A stretch of 31,252 nucleotides of DNA from CAZMUN01 sp964569815 (GCA_964569815.1 CAZMUN010000012.1:1-31252), one strand, 5' to 3'; shown: positions 21,493 to 28,922, numbered from the stretch's first letter. Made by a program: numbers and translations. The notes: generated by a model not told the origin, from the sequence alone.

Positions 21493-22760
21493 CTGAATTC
21501 AACTGCGATCTGCATTTTCACGGCCCGTATAGCACGGGCGTTTCAAAAAACATGCTTGTGCCGGTAATAGCGGAACAGTCAAGGCTAAAGGGCCTTGATG
21601 TGTGCGGCACTGCAGACCTGCTTCAAGGAACCTGGATGAAGCACCTGAAGGAAAACATAGTGGAAAAGGAAAACGGCGTTTTCTCTGACAAAAAGGAACT
21701 CTTGCACTGGATTCCACAGGTTGAACTGCAGTGCAACAAGCGAGTGCACCACTTGGTTTTTTTGCCTGACTTTGCTTCAGCAGAAAACCTAAAGAAAAGT
21801 TTGGCCGGCAAGGCAGTGTTTGACTCCTGGGGCTGCGGAAGGCCGGTGGTAAGGCTTTCGGCAGAAGAAATCGCGGGAAAGGTTAAGGATGCAGGCGGCA
21901 TGATCGGGCCAGCTCACGCTTTTACACCATACTTTTCTGTTTACGCTTTCTTTGACAGCATAAAGGAAGCCTATGCAAGCATGGGCCCTGAGATAAGTTT
22001 CCTTGAACTTGGCTTGAGCGCAGACACCTTTTTTGCAGACATGGTTCCAGAAAACAGGGAATACCAGTTTTTAAGCAACAGCGACTCACACAGCCCTTGG
22101 CCTTACAGGATTGGCCGCGAGTTTACCCGCATTGAAATGAGGGAGCCTTCCTTTAAGGAACTGAAAAATGCCTTGGAAAAAAAAGAGGAAAAGAGAATTA
22201 AGCTCAATGTCGGCCTTGACCCCCGTGAAGGCAAGTACCATTTGACTGCATGCAATTCATGCTATGCAGCCTATTCCTTGAATGACGCAAAAAGCCTTAA
22301 CTGGCGCTGCCCAAAATGCGGGGGAAGCATTAAAAGAGGCGTCCGCGACCGAATTGAAATGCTTTCACAGGGCAATTCAAAAAGCCCTGGCTTCAGGCCC
22401 CCTTACCAGCATTCTGTTCCGCTTGCAGAAATAATCCAGCTTGCTTTGGGAGTGCAGGGAACAAATACTGCTGCCGTGCAGGGAATGTGGCGCGACTTCG
22501 TTGACAGGTTTGGGTCGGAAATAAACGCATTGGTTGATGCAAAAGAAGAAGAGCTTAAAGAGGTAAACCCGCGGGTTGGAATGAAAATCGTTTCTTTCAG
22601 GAAAGGCTGGGTCAACTACGTTCCCGGCGGAGGCGGGCAGTACGGCAAGCCCGTTATATGCGACTCCAAAAAAGAGTTTGAGGAAAAGCAAAAGGAAGTA
22701 GACCAGGCCCTGAAAGAAAAATCGGATTTTAGGGGCCAAAAGACGTTAGGCGAGTTTTAG
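21489..22760 (+). CDS. endQ: Endonuclease Q (PHP-domain DNA repair nuclease)
   Basis: EndoQ nicks DNA 5' to deaminated bases (uracil, hypoxanthine, xanthine) and abasic sites, starting a repair pathway found mainly in archaea. The 423 residues match the family length. The N-terminal PHP domain shows metal ligands: His9 and His11 in CDLHFHGPYS, the Glu in QVELQ, HHLVF, GPAHAFTPY, and SNSDSHSPWPYRIGREF. A zinc ribbon follows with Cys255, Cys258, Cys274 and Cys277. The last seven residues, QKTLGEF, fit the PCNA-interacting peptide consensus QxxLxxF exactly. It overlaps the preceding orphan by four bases and ends one base before the convergent PAC2 gene. Confidence 0.9.
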   Translation: MTEFNCDLHFHGPYSTGVSKNMLVPVIAEQSRLKGLDVCGTADLLQGTWMKHLKENIVEKENGVFSDKKELLHWIPQVELQCNKRVHHLVFLPDFASAENLKKSLAGKAVFDSWGCGRPVVRLSAEEIAGKVKDAGGMIGPAHAFTPYFSVYAFFDSIKEAYASMGPEISFLELGLSADTFFADMVPENREYQFLSNSDSHSPWPYRIGREFTRIEMREPSFKELKNALEKKEEKRIKLNVGLDPREGKYHLTACNSCYAAYSLNDAKSLNWRCPKCGGSIKRGVRDRIEMLSQGNSKSPGFRPPYQHSVPLAEIIQLALGVQGTNTAAVQGMWRDFVDRFGSEINALVDAKEEELKEVNPRVGMKIVSFRKGWVNYVPGGGGQYGKPVICDSKKEFEEKQKEVDQALKEKSDFRGQKTLGEF

Positions 22761-22761
22761 C

Positions 22762-23538
22762 CTACCTTACGTAACTCGGCCCGCCTTTTTCAGGCTTTTC
22801 TTCCACGTCTTCAAACTGTTTTGCAAGCTTTTCAAAGGCCTGCTCAATGTTTTTGGCTTCCTTTTCAATGCTTTGCATATCAACCTTGAAGCCAAACTTT
22901 TTTACAAGCATTTCAATAAGCTTTTTGGCCGCGCCATGGTCTCCGTAGACAAGCCTTGCATTTGTTTCGCCCATCAAACAGGCCCCTTCAACGCCCTTTT
23001 TGGCACCTAAGCCGACTATGAGGCCCGCGGCCCCGCTTATAAGGCCCTCTTTTTTGTTGCCCTTTGCGCCAAGCTTTTTAAGCTCTGCCAAAAGCTTTTC
23101 GTTTGTTGCCGCAACAACAATGCCTGGCTGGACTTCCATTCTTCGGTCGCCGATGTTTATGCCGGCAAGCGTGAAAACCTGTTTGACGCCAAGCTCCTTC
23201 ATAGCCAAAACTATTTGCTCTGCAAAATCGTAATGCTCTTGCGGGCTTCCTGAACGCAGGTCAAGGCTTGGCTGAACAGGCCCTGCAAGAAACAAAAAAT
23301 GGCGGCCGCGGAACTTGAAGGCATGAACCTGGTTTTTTATCAATTCCACTATGTCCTTTTTGGTGTGGACTGCCGGGGGAAAGCTGTCACTATAGATGTC
23401 CGCAACAACCTCTGTCTTGAACTGCTTCAAAAAATAGTCCACGCATATTTTGCCAACAAGGCCAATGCCAGGCAGGCCAACAAGCAAAACCGGGTTTGAA
23501 AGGCTAGCTTTTTTCAAAAAAACAACGTTCGTAGTCAA
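22762..23538 (-). CDS. PAC2-family protein (proteasome assembly chaperone-like)
   Basis: The 258 residues have the PAC2/PbaB fold signature: NPVLLVGLPGIGLVGKICVD, then VFTLAGINIGDRR, then ISGAAGLIVGLGAKKGVEGA and CLMGET. The C-terminal ~60 residues form a charged helix. Archaeal homologues assist or cap the 20S proteasome, and related proteins occur widely with unclear roles. The extreme C-terminus, SYVR, is not a clear HbYX proteasome-docking tail. The gene starts at TTG 23538, overlapping the eIF2-alpha stop as TTGA. It is the last gene of the primase-translation operon, its usual archaeal position beside eIF2-alpha. Confidence 0.87.
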   Translation of the reverse strand: MTTNVVFLKKASLSNPVLLVGLPGIGLVGKICVDYFLKQFKTEVVADIYSDSFPPAVHTKKDIVELIKNQVHAFKFRGRHFLFLAGPVQPSLDLRSGSPQEHYDFAEQIVLAMKELGVKQVFTLAGINIGDRRMEVQPGIVVAATNEKLLAELKKLGAKGNKKEGLISGAAGLIVGLGAKKGVEGACLMGETNARLVYGDHGAAKKLIEMLVKKFGFKVDMQSIEKEAKNIEQAFEKLAKQFEDVEEKPEKGGPSYVR

Positions 23539-24314
23539 GATTCCACCTTCTCAAAGCTAGCTTCGCCGTTTCTTTTCTTCATTTCACCCAAAGCGGTTTC
23601 ACCTGCCTTGAGCAAAAGCTTTTCAGCTGATTTAAAGTCGTGAGCCGAAGCCTTTAAACTATATTTGCCGCCCCCGATGTAAAAAACCAGTACCTTTCCT
23701 GAAACAGAATTTTCGGCCTTTTTCAAAACCTCTTTCACCAAGTCAACGCCGTTTGGCTCAAAAGACCTCAGGGCAAGAACGCCTGAAACGCTTTTTTCAG
23801 GAACGGAAACGCTTTTTTGAACCAATTCAACCAATGGGTTAAGCCAAGGCTTTTCTATGCCTTCTGCAGCCTCCTCGCCTGAAAGGGAAATGTTTTGGAA
23901 AGCCTCTGACAAGGAATCATAGTTTTCAAGCAACGGAACGGCAACCTTTTCCCAGACCTCTTCACCCGACTTTTTTTGGCCCTTGCCAAGAATCTCAAGA
24001 AGCTTTCTGCAGCGCTTAAGCTGCTTCCATTCCTCAATTCGGGCACGCTGTGCATTTGAAGAAACCTTGGTCAAAGACAGGTCTATCTGGCCACGGTCCC
24101 TGTTAATTGACAAAACCTTTGCCGCCCGAACCTGGCCCTCCTTTACATGGTTCCTGATGTTCTTAACCCAACGCGAGGCAACCTGGCTCACGTGAATAAA
24201 GCCCTTCAGGTTGCCGTATTCCACTAGCTCGACAAACGCCCCATAGCCCAAAACCTGCTTTACCCTGCAGACAACTGTTTCGCCAACATCAGGAATGTTC
24301 TCTTTTTCCACCAT
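23535..24314 (-). CDS. eif2a: Translation initiation factor aIF2, alpha subunit
   Basis: The alpha subunit of the heterotrimer that delivers initiator Met-tRNA to the small ribosomal subunit. Residues about 8-85 form the S1/OB domain (GETVVCRVKQVLGYGAFVEL, then GFIHVSQVASRWVKNI, then DRGQIDLSLTKVS). About 86-170 is the helical domain (ARIEEWKQLKRCRKLLEIL), and about 171-255 the C-terminal alpha/beta domain that binds the gamma subunit. Length (259 residues) is normal. The ATG follows the S27e stop by seven bases. The S27e stop codon itself lies inside the AGGTG Shine-Dalgarno, a tight arrangement that favours re-initiation. Confidence 0.95.
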   Translation of the reverse strand: MVEKENIPDVGETVVCRVKQVLGYGAFVELVEYGNLKGFIHVSQVASRWVKNIRNHVKEGQVRAAKVLSINRDRGQIDLSLTKVSSNAQRARIEEWKQLKRCRKLLEILGKGQKKSGEEVWEKVAVPLLENYDSLSEAFQNISLSGEEAAEGIEKPWLNPLVELVQKSVSVPEKSVSGVLALRSFEPNGVDLVKEVLKKAENSVSGKVLVFYIGGGKYSLKASAHDFKSAEKLLLKAGETALGEMKKRNGEASFEKVES

Positions 24315-24321
24315 AAAACAC

Positions 24322-24513
24322 CTAAAACAATTTCACAACCTTTGACTTCAAAAAAACCTTTCCAGGGCCTGATTCGGCCAGAACCTGGTTGCATGCAAGG
24401 CATTTAACTGAACGGCTTGCAGAACTGAAAATGGTCTGCTCGTTGCCACAGCCAGCGCACTTCACTTTCAGGAAAAAACTTTTTGGTCGCATTTCAAGCT
24501 CCATTCTTCTCAT
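24322..24513 (-). CDS. rps27e: Small-subunit ribosomal protein S27e
   Basis: The 63 residues have the S27e zinc ribbon: CAGCG, then a spacer, then CLACN (C-x2-C ... C-x2-C). FLKVKCAGCGNEQTIFSSAS is very close to the family consensus. It is a 30S subunit protein. The ATG at 24513 is preferred over an upstream in-frame start, since GGTG lies at Shine-Dalgarno distance just after the GINS stop. In many archaea L44e directly precedes S27e; here GINS does, 12 bases upstream, and no L44e is found in the window. Confidence 0.92.
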   Translation of the reverse strand: MRRMELEMRPKSFFLKVKCAGCGNEQTIFSSASRSVKCLACNQVLAESGPGKVFLKSKVVKLF

Positions 24514-24525
24514 AAAAAAAAACAC

Positions 24526-25077
24526 CTACTCGTTTTCAGCCAGCTTTCTTGAAACCAGCAAAGACGCAACCTTTTCCGGAACGGAATCAACGGAATCCTT
24601 TTCAAAAGGCCCGTATTCCTTCATGTCCGCTCCCATAAAAGCAGGAACGTTCTGCAAAAACCGCAAAGAAACGCCGGAAGGCTGCTTTATTTTTACAGCC
24701 TGCTTTGAATTTGCATCCAAAACCTGGTCCAAAAACCTTTGGTGTTTGTTTAAAACCTCCAAAAGGCTTTTCAAAGTTTGGGACTCCTGTGCAGCCATCT
24801 TCTCAGCCTCCAGTTCATGGGTTCGGCTCGCAATCAAAGCCTTGTTCAAAAGCTTTTTCTCACGAATGCTGAAAATCTCGGAAACGATTTTTTTAAGGTT
24901 GGAAAAGTTTTTGGCCTTTGAACCCGAAAGCTCATCCAAGCTATGCAAGTAATCCTTTTTCTGCTTCTTGAAAAAAGCCCCCAAGGAAACAAAAAAATCG
25001 TCCTCGACTTCTGCAAGCCTGCTGCTGTTTTTCTCAAGGCGGTAAATCTTTCTCAGTTCGTCGTAGTTAAGCCTCAT
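24526..25077 (-). CDS. gins51: Archaeal GINS complex subunit (Gins51/Gins15 type)
   Basis: The 183 residues show the A-then-B domain order of archaeal Gins51. The helical A domain is about residues 1-130, beginning NYDELRKIYRLEKNSSRLAE. The short C-terminal B domain is about 138-180 (VPAFMGADMKEYGPFEKD, then VASLLVSRKLAE). GINS joins MCM and the Cdc45/GAN homologue to form the replicative helicase. Many archaea with only Gins51 form a homotetramer; whether a Gins23 exists here cannot be seen. The start overlaps the PriS stop as ATGA, so the two proteins are translationally coupled. Confidence 0.85.
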   Translation of the reverse strand: MRLNYDELRKIYRLEKNSSRLAEVEDDFFVSLGAFFKKQKKDYLHSLDELSGSKAKNFSNLKKIVSEIFSIREKKLLNKALIASRTHELEAEKMAAQESQTLKSLLEVLNKHQRFLDQVLDANSKQAVKIKQPSGVSLRFLQNVPAFMGADMKEYGPFEKDSVDSVPEKVASLLVSRKLAENE

Positions 25078-26321
25078 TTTTTGCCCCCAAAACTTGCGGC
25101 ACCCCTGCCAAGAAGAAAAATTGCTGCACCCAAAGGCAGCTCTTCCTCTTTTTTCTCAAACGGGCCAAAAGACTGGCCAGCCAAATAAAAGCTTGGTGCC
25201 TTGTTAATAAAAAGCTTTACTCTTTCACCAGCAGAAAAAACAACCGCGTCATCAAACGGGTCAAATTCATTCAAAGAATCCCTTGAAAGCGCCCTTGAAA
25301 CAAGGCCTGTTTCACCATGCAATGTTTCCGGAACCCGAACAATTTTGTTCAAATCAATGCTGGTTTGCCTGTCGATGGGCGCGATCTTTGCAACAATGCT
25401 GTTCAAAAAGCTCTGCCAAAAAAGGTCAGACTTGCTCTGGCCCTTTGCAGAAACCCTGCCAAAAAAAGAGGGAATGGTTCTCCTCTCCTTAATGGATGAA
25501 AGAATCCTTTTTCGGCCCTGAACAAGCTTTTTTGCAAGCGGCAAAGAGGTATCGCCCATGACCGCAATTTTTTCGGCATCAGCCTGCTCAAGCAAGCCAA
25601 CCAGGGTGTCAACGATTCTGCTCGGCCAGCCTGCCTTTTCCTCCAAAGCAGGGAAACTGAAAAAAGTGTCATCCTTTTTGAAATGGGAAAAAATGTTCAA
25701 GCCGTTGGCAGTCAAATAGTCAATGAGCTCGATTCTAGCCGAATGGGAAAGCTGCCTTACAGAATCGCTTCTTACATGCACATGGTACCCTGCCCGGCCG
25801 CTGAAGTTTATTGCAATTCCCTCAGAGAAACCGAAATCTTTTTCCAAAAAGTCAAGCAATGCAAAAACCTTGCTCTTGGCTTCCTTCAGGCACTCGCGGC
25901 AAAACCATTCCTCAACCTTGGTTGCGGAACCGCATTCATCGCAGGCAAGCTGCCGGCCCTTTCCTGTTTTGCCGCAATTCTGGCAAACCCAGGAATCGTG
26001 GCTTTCCTTGCACTCGGTGTGCAAGTCATCTGCATCAAACTCGTAAACAAGGTCTGCCTTCAAAAGCTCTTTGGATTCCATCGGCCTTTTTCCAGGAAAC
26101 CTGTACAAGGCCGAGCTATAGCTCACAAAAAGGGGAACGTCCTTGCGAAGAAAGGAATTCATTTCAGACTGTGAAGCAAAGGCAAGATGCCTGTTTGCAA
26201 TCTTCCTGCCAAACACGCCATACCCAAACTCCCTTTGCGAAATCTCAGGAGGGCCCTTTACAAAATTCTTCAAATAGAATTCCTGGAAATGCTTTCTCAA
26301 AAACAGCTCTTCTTGGTTCAT
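25074..26321 (-). CDS. priS: DNA primase small (catalytic) subunit PriS
   Basis: The catalytic subunit of the archaeal/eukaryotic primase, which makes the initiating primers. The metal-binding aspartates are in LVYEFDADDLH (Asp96 and Asp98, followed by Asp99). The triphosphate-binding SGRAGYHVHV motif follows the zinc region. The zinc region (about 104-144) is unusually rich: Cys104, His108, then three CxxC pairs (113/116, 127/130, 141/144), enough for two zinc sites. A C-terminal motif RVPETLHGETGLVSR is also conserved. At 415 residues it is at the long end for PriS. ATG 26321 overlaps the PriL stop as ATGA and has AAGGTGG upstream; an in-frame ATG at 26399 would run deep into PriL and is rejected. 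Confidence 0.93.
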   Translation of the reverse strand: MNQEELFLRKHFQEFYLKNFVKGPPEISQREFGYGVFGRKIANRHLAFASQSEMNSFLRKDVPLFVSYSSALYRFPGKRPMESKELLKADLVYEFDADDLHTECKESHDSWVCQNCGKTGKGRQLACDECGSATKVEEWFCRECLKEAKSKVFALLDFLEKDFGFSEGIAINFSGRAGYHVHVRSDSVRQLSHSARIELIDYLTANGLNIFSHFKKDDTFFSFPALEEKAGWPSRIVDTLVGLLEQADAEKIAVMGDTSLPLAKKLVQGRKRILSSIKERRTIPSFFGRVSAKGQSKSDLFWQSFLNSIVAKIAPIDRQTSIDLNKIVRVPETLHGETGLVSRALSRDSLNEFDPFDDAVVFSAGERVKLFINKAPSFYLAGQSFGPFEKKEEELPLGAAIFLLGRGAASFGGKK

Positions 26322-27319
26322 TTGCCCACCTTCTTTTTTCCCAGGGCACGCCTGTAAAAAGACAAAGGGTGCCTGACACGGCAGTCTGTGCTTTGGCAAA
26401 AGCCGTATTCCTTCATTTTTTCACAGCTTGGCGGAGCATAGTTTTGCTTCACGATCCGGTCAAGCTGGTATGACGCAATGCGTTCCTTGAAGTTGGAGCT
26501 TTTCTTGAACAAGGCAAGGATTTGCGCTTTGGGCATTCCAACGCTGTTCAAAAAAGCGGCCAAAGAAAAGTTGGCCATATGCGGAAGCTTTTGCCCTGAA
26601 GCAAGCGTTGAATAAAGCTGGGCAACGCATGGCGGAAAAGAATCAGGGGCAACCTTTCCGGAAAAAGCCTCCTTGAAAAGCCTTTGCTCGCGCTTTTTTG
26701 CAGAAGCCTTCAGCCTTTTTCCCACAAGCTCCAGATTTTTGGGCAAGCCCTTTACAGGCACAGGCAGCGTTTTTGAAACGGCCTCAAAAGACTTTTCCCT
26801 GAGAAAGCGGCAGAAGCCGTTGAGGTCCAAAAAAACCCTTCCATTTACCACAAGCTGGTTTACCAGCTTCAAAGAGCCTTCGCTTGGCTTTGCTTCCAAA
26901 AAATCCTGCAAAGGCATTGAAACAAAGAAATCCCTTTTTTCAGAGAAATCGAATTTTAGGCCAAAGTCGTTGGCCAAAGCCACAGCAGCCTTTGGCTTGT
27001 CTTTGGAACTAAGCAAAAAATCAAAAGCCGAATCAGCAACCAAGGCAGAAAACTTTTTGAAAAGAGAAGGCTGGCCTGCAAAAGAAACAATTATTTTTGC
27101 GACAGGAAAAGCCAGAATTTCCTGCAAAAGCAAGTCAGAGGAATGCAACTCAAAAGAGTACTTTTTTCCAAAAAAAGCATGCTCTGCCATAAGCTCGGCC
27201 CTCTGCAAAACCTCGCGGGGCAGTTCCTCCAAAGAAGGGTTTTCCTCCGCCACAATCTTTCTCGCAGCATTTGAAAAAGGAAAATGCTGCGCAAACAAAA
27301 GCTGTTCAACCGTATGCAT
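26318..27319 (-). CDS. priL: DNA primase large subunit PriL
   Basis: PriL regulates primer synthesis and holds a [4Fe-4S] cluster. The four expected cysteines are Cys231 (FPPCVAQLY), Cys299 (PPSCEKMKEYGFC), Cys308 and Cys313 (TDCRVRHPLSFY); the last motif is a PriL hallmark. The N-terminal ~200 residues are helical and poorly conserved, as usual. The 333-residue length is ordinary. This is the first gene of the operon PriL-PriS-GINS-S27e-eIF2-alpha-PAC2. A TATA-like box about 27 bases before ATG 27319 suggests leaderless transcription. Upstream lies a 188-base gap holding T-run terminators of the PCNA gene and nothing else that I can identify. Confidence 0.92.
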   Translation of the reverse strand: MHTVEQLLFAQHFPFSNAARKIVAEENPSLEELPREVLQRAELMAEHAFFGKKYSFELHSSDLLLQEILAFPVAKIIVSFAGQPSLFKKFSALVADSAFDFLLSSKDKPKAAVALANDFGLKFDFSEKRDFFVSMPLQDFLEAKPSEGSLKLVNQLVVNGRVFLDLNGFCRFLREKSFEAVSKTLPVPVKGLPKNLELVGKRLKASAKKREQRLFKEAFSGKVAPDSFPPCVAQLYSTLASGQKLPHMANFSLAAFLNSVGMPKAQILALFKKSSNFKERIASYQLDRIVKQNYAPPSCEKMKEYGFCQSTDCRVRHPLSFYRRALGKKKVGK

Positions 27320-27340
27320 GAACTATTTTCTGCATTAAAA

Positions 27341-27350
27341 GAAATAAAAA
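27341..27350 (-). promoter_or_regulatory. TATA-like box for the primase operon
   Basis: TTTTTATTTC on the minus strand is about 27 bases before the PriL ATG. It is weaker than other boxes here but at the correct distance. Confidence 0.35.
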
Positions 27351-27432
27351 AGGCTGTGGAGGCCGGGTTTCCCTTAAACTTTTGCTTAGAAAGAAAAAGT
27401 TCGCAAAAAGAACGCTTTGCTTCGAAAAGCAC

Positions 27433-27463
27433 AAAAAAAAGGGCCAAAAGCAGGAAAAAAAAA
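27433..27463 (-). terminator. Double oligo-T terminator after PCNA
   Basis: On the minus strand, runs of nine T (27455-27463) and eight T (27433-27440) follow the PCNA stop at 27508. They are separated by CCTGCTTTTGGCCC. Tandem T-runs are typical archaeal terminators. Confidence 0.55.
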
Positions 27464-27507
27464 CGGCAACCTTCGGCTTGGGTTCGCACCCGGTATTTGG
27501 CTCTGCT

Positions 27508-28230
27508 TCAGAGAATCATGTGGGCCAAAAAGAACTCAATCTGCGCAGGGCCGATTTTGTATGAAACGCGCATTGGCGCATCGTTTCTCAACTGCAGCAG
27601 GATTTTTTGTTCTGGTTCCGCGTCCTTTACAATGTTCTGCAAAAAGTTCAAGGAATACTTGCTTACAACCTCTTTGCGGCTCTTAATTGAAATGCTTTTA
27701 GCCTGCTTGGCCACGCTGTGCAGTGTTCCGGCAGAGCCCCGTGCCTCGATAAGCATCTGGCTTCCCTTAACGCGCAAAACGGCACTGCTTCCAAAAAGAG
27801 AGGCGTCCTTCAAAGCCTCTTTCAAAATTCGGGCGTGTATTTCAACGCTTGCATCAAAGTCCTGGGCAGGCATTTTTACCTCGTCGTCGTTAACGTCAAG
27901 CAACGGCAAAGAAAAGCTTCTGGAGATGTCTCCCTCCAGCCTTAGCTTCATTTCACTGTCTGTAAGCTCCATAACCATTTTGTCCTGGGGCAGGGCGCGG
28001 GCCATGATTTTGCTTAATTCCACCAAGTCAACGCCAATGTAAGTCGGTTCCACCTTAAACTTTCCAAACGCGTTTTTTGGAATCAAAAAGTTTACCAGCA
28101 CAATCTGGCTTGGGTCCACGGCTTTGAGAGAAATGCCTGAATCGTTGAAGCGAAAGTTGCCTTCGCTTATAAAAGAAGAAATGGCGTCAATCGCCCGCTT
28201 CCAGGGCCCAACCTTTTCCAGTTCAATCAT
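27508..28230 (-). CDS. pcn: Sliding clamp PCNA
   Basis: The 240-residue archaeal PCNA forms a homotrimeric ring that tethers polymerase, Fen1, ligase and repair enzymes. Family features are FRFNDSGISLKAVDPSQIVL (duplicated beta-alpha-beta start), GVDLVELSKIMARA, LPLLDVNDDEVKMPAQDFDA (interdomain connecting loop region) and the C-terminal GPAQIEFFLAHMI. It appears to be the only PCNA in the window. It lies directly upstream of the primase operon on the same strand but is separated from it by terminators. Its likely client EndoQ, with a PCNA-interacting peptide, is about 5 kb away. Confidence 0.95.
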   Translation of the reverse strand: MIELEKVGPWKRAIDAISSFISEGNFRFNDSGISLKAVDPSQIVLVNFLIPKNAFGKFKVEPTYIGVDLVELSKIMARALPQDKMVMELTDSEMKLRLEGDISRSFSLPLLDVNDDEVKMPAQDFDASVEIHARILKEALKDASLFGSSAVLRVKGSQMLIEARGSAGTLHSVAKQAKSISIKSRKEVVSKYSLNFLQNIVKDAEPEQKILLQLRNDAPMRVSYKIGPAQIEFFLAHMIL

Positions 28231-28264
28231 TCCCTAAACCCCCCGATTAATAATAAGCAGCAAG

Positions 28265-28276
28265 TTATTTAAAAAC
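28265..28276 (-). promoter_or_regulatory. TATA box for PCNA
   Basis: TTTTTAAATAAC on the minus strand is about 40 bases before the PCNA ATG. It predicts a leader of about 12 bases that includes a GGGGGG stretch. Confidence 0.5.
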
Positions 28277-28286
28277 TCTTCTTGGC

Positions 28287-28295
28287 AAAAAAAAA
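28287..28295 (-). terminator. Oligo-T terminator of the K+ channel gene
   Basis: Nine consecutive T on the minus strand begin about 11 bases after the channel's stop. They are preceded by AAAGGCCC and lie just upstream of the PCNA TATA box. Confidence 0.5.
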
Positions 28296-28305
28296 GGGCC
28301 TTTGA

Positions 28306-28677
28306 CTAAATCTTTTTCTTCTGCTTCTTGAAGGGCAGTGAAATGTTTCCAACGATTTCCCTTATCTTCTGGGCCTCGTAGGCCTCAAACTGCTGCTCTT
28401 TCTGAAAATAGTGGGTTGCAATAACACCCAAAGCGTAAAGGAATATTGCCACGCCACTCAAGGCAAAGCCAACCGTAACAAGCTTTGAAATATCGTGTGT
28501 CGGTATGAGGTCGCCATAGCCTATTGTGGTCAAGGTAATGCCAGTAAAGTAAAAGGAGTCAATATAGCTCCAGCCCTCAAGCTCGTGGAAAACCAGTGTC
28601 CCAAAAGAAATGAGCACAGCCAACACCACAAAAAGCGAGCCAATTCTTCGCTGAGTGCTTCCAATAGCCAAAGGCAT
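28306..28677 (-). CDS. Two-transmembrane potassium channel
   Basis: This 123-residue protein has the minimal pore architecture: an outer helix (about residues 13-31), a pore helix and the selectivity filter TTIGYGD (50-56), and an inner helix (about 66-88). A ~35-residue cytoplasmic tail follows, with a basic end (KKQKKKI). TIGYGD is the canonical K+ filter; four subunits would form a KcsA-like pore. No RCK or cyclic-nucleotide regulatory domain is attached. ATG 28677 is supported by a TATA box 27 bases upstream. Confidence 0.92.
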   Translation of the reverse strand: MPLAIGSTQRRIGSLFVVLAVLISFGTLVFHELEGWSYIDSFYFTGITLTTIGYGDLIPTHDISKLVTVGFALSGVAIFLYALGVIATHYFQKEQQFEAYEAQKIREIVGNISLPFKKQKKKI

Positions 28678-28699
28678 AAAAACAAGAAAGGGAAAAAGT

Positions 28700-28709
28700 G
28701 GTTAATAAG
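28700..28709 (-). promoter_or_regulatory. TATA box for the K+ channel
   Basis: CTTATTAACC on the minus strand is about 27 bases before ATG 28677, consistent with a leaderless transcript. Confidence 0.5.
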
Positions 28710-28735
28710 CTTAACCAATTGCAGGGCTTGCAGGC

Positions 28736-28891
28736 TTAGAAAAAGCCTGCCAAAAGCAGGGCAAAGGCATCCAAAAGCCTGGAAAAGCCTGCATTCACAT
28801 CTCCCAAATTTTGGTCTAAACGCATTTCGTTTGCGTCAGCAGCCTGGTTTACGTCAACCGTTTCCTCCAGCTCTATTTTCATCAAAGGCAT
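28736..28891 (-). CDS. Probable 51-residue small protein
   Basis: A short open frame reads MPLMKIELEETVDVNQAADA at its N-terminus, then NEMRLDQNLGDVN, then the hydrophobic end FSRLLDAFALLLAGFF. It is acidic in the first half and has a C-terminal hydrophobic helix of about 15 residues, as in a tail-anchored or membrane-associated mini-protein. A TATA-like box (28911-28922) sits 26 bases before ATG 28891, the same spacing seen at other leaderless genes here; a second ATG is at 28882. It occupies an otherwise empty 282-base gap. There is no homology that I can recognise, and coding status is moderately supported. Confidence 0.45.
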   Translation of the reverse strand: MPLMKIELEETVDVNQAADANEMRLDQNLGDVNAGFSRLLDAFALLLAGFF

Positions 28892-28910
28892 CCTTTTTTT
28901 TTCTTTGTCT

Positions 28911-28922
28911 TAATGTTAAATG
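28911..28922 (-). promoter_or_regulatory. TATA-like box for the 51-residue ORF
   Basis: GCATTTAACATT on the minus strand is centred about 26 bases before ATG 28891. Confidence 0.35.

Noticed and set aside
26321..26399. PriS start 26 codons further upstream
   Set aside because: It would overlap PriL by about 80 bases, and the extra residues are not primase-like; ATGA at 26318-26321 with AAGGTGG upstream is far better.
23535..27319. Toxin-antitoxin or defence reading of the small overlapping genes
   Set aside because: All six genes of this operon are identifiable housekeeping proteins.
27480..27491. T-loop-like GGGTTCGCACCC
   Set aside because: The loop lacks the usual A at position 58, the stem pairs only partly, and no D-arm or acceptor stem exists upstream.
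27284..28042. Long plus-strand open frame over the PriL-PCNA gap and antisense to PCNA
   Set aside because: Most of it is the mirror of the certain PCNA gene, and the part in the gap is Lys/Arg/Ser-rich without a supported start.
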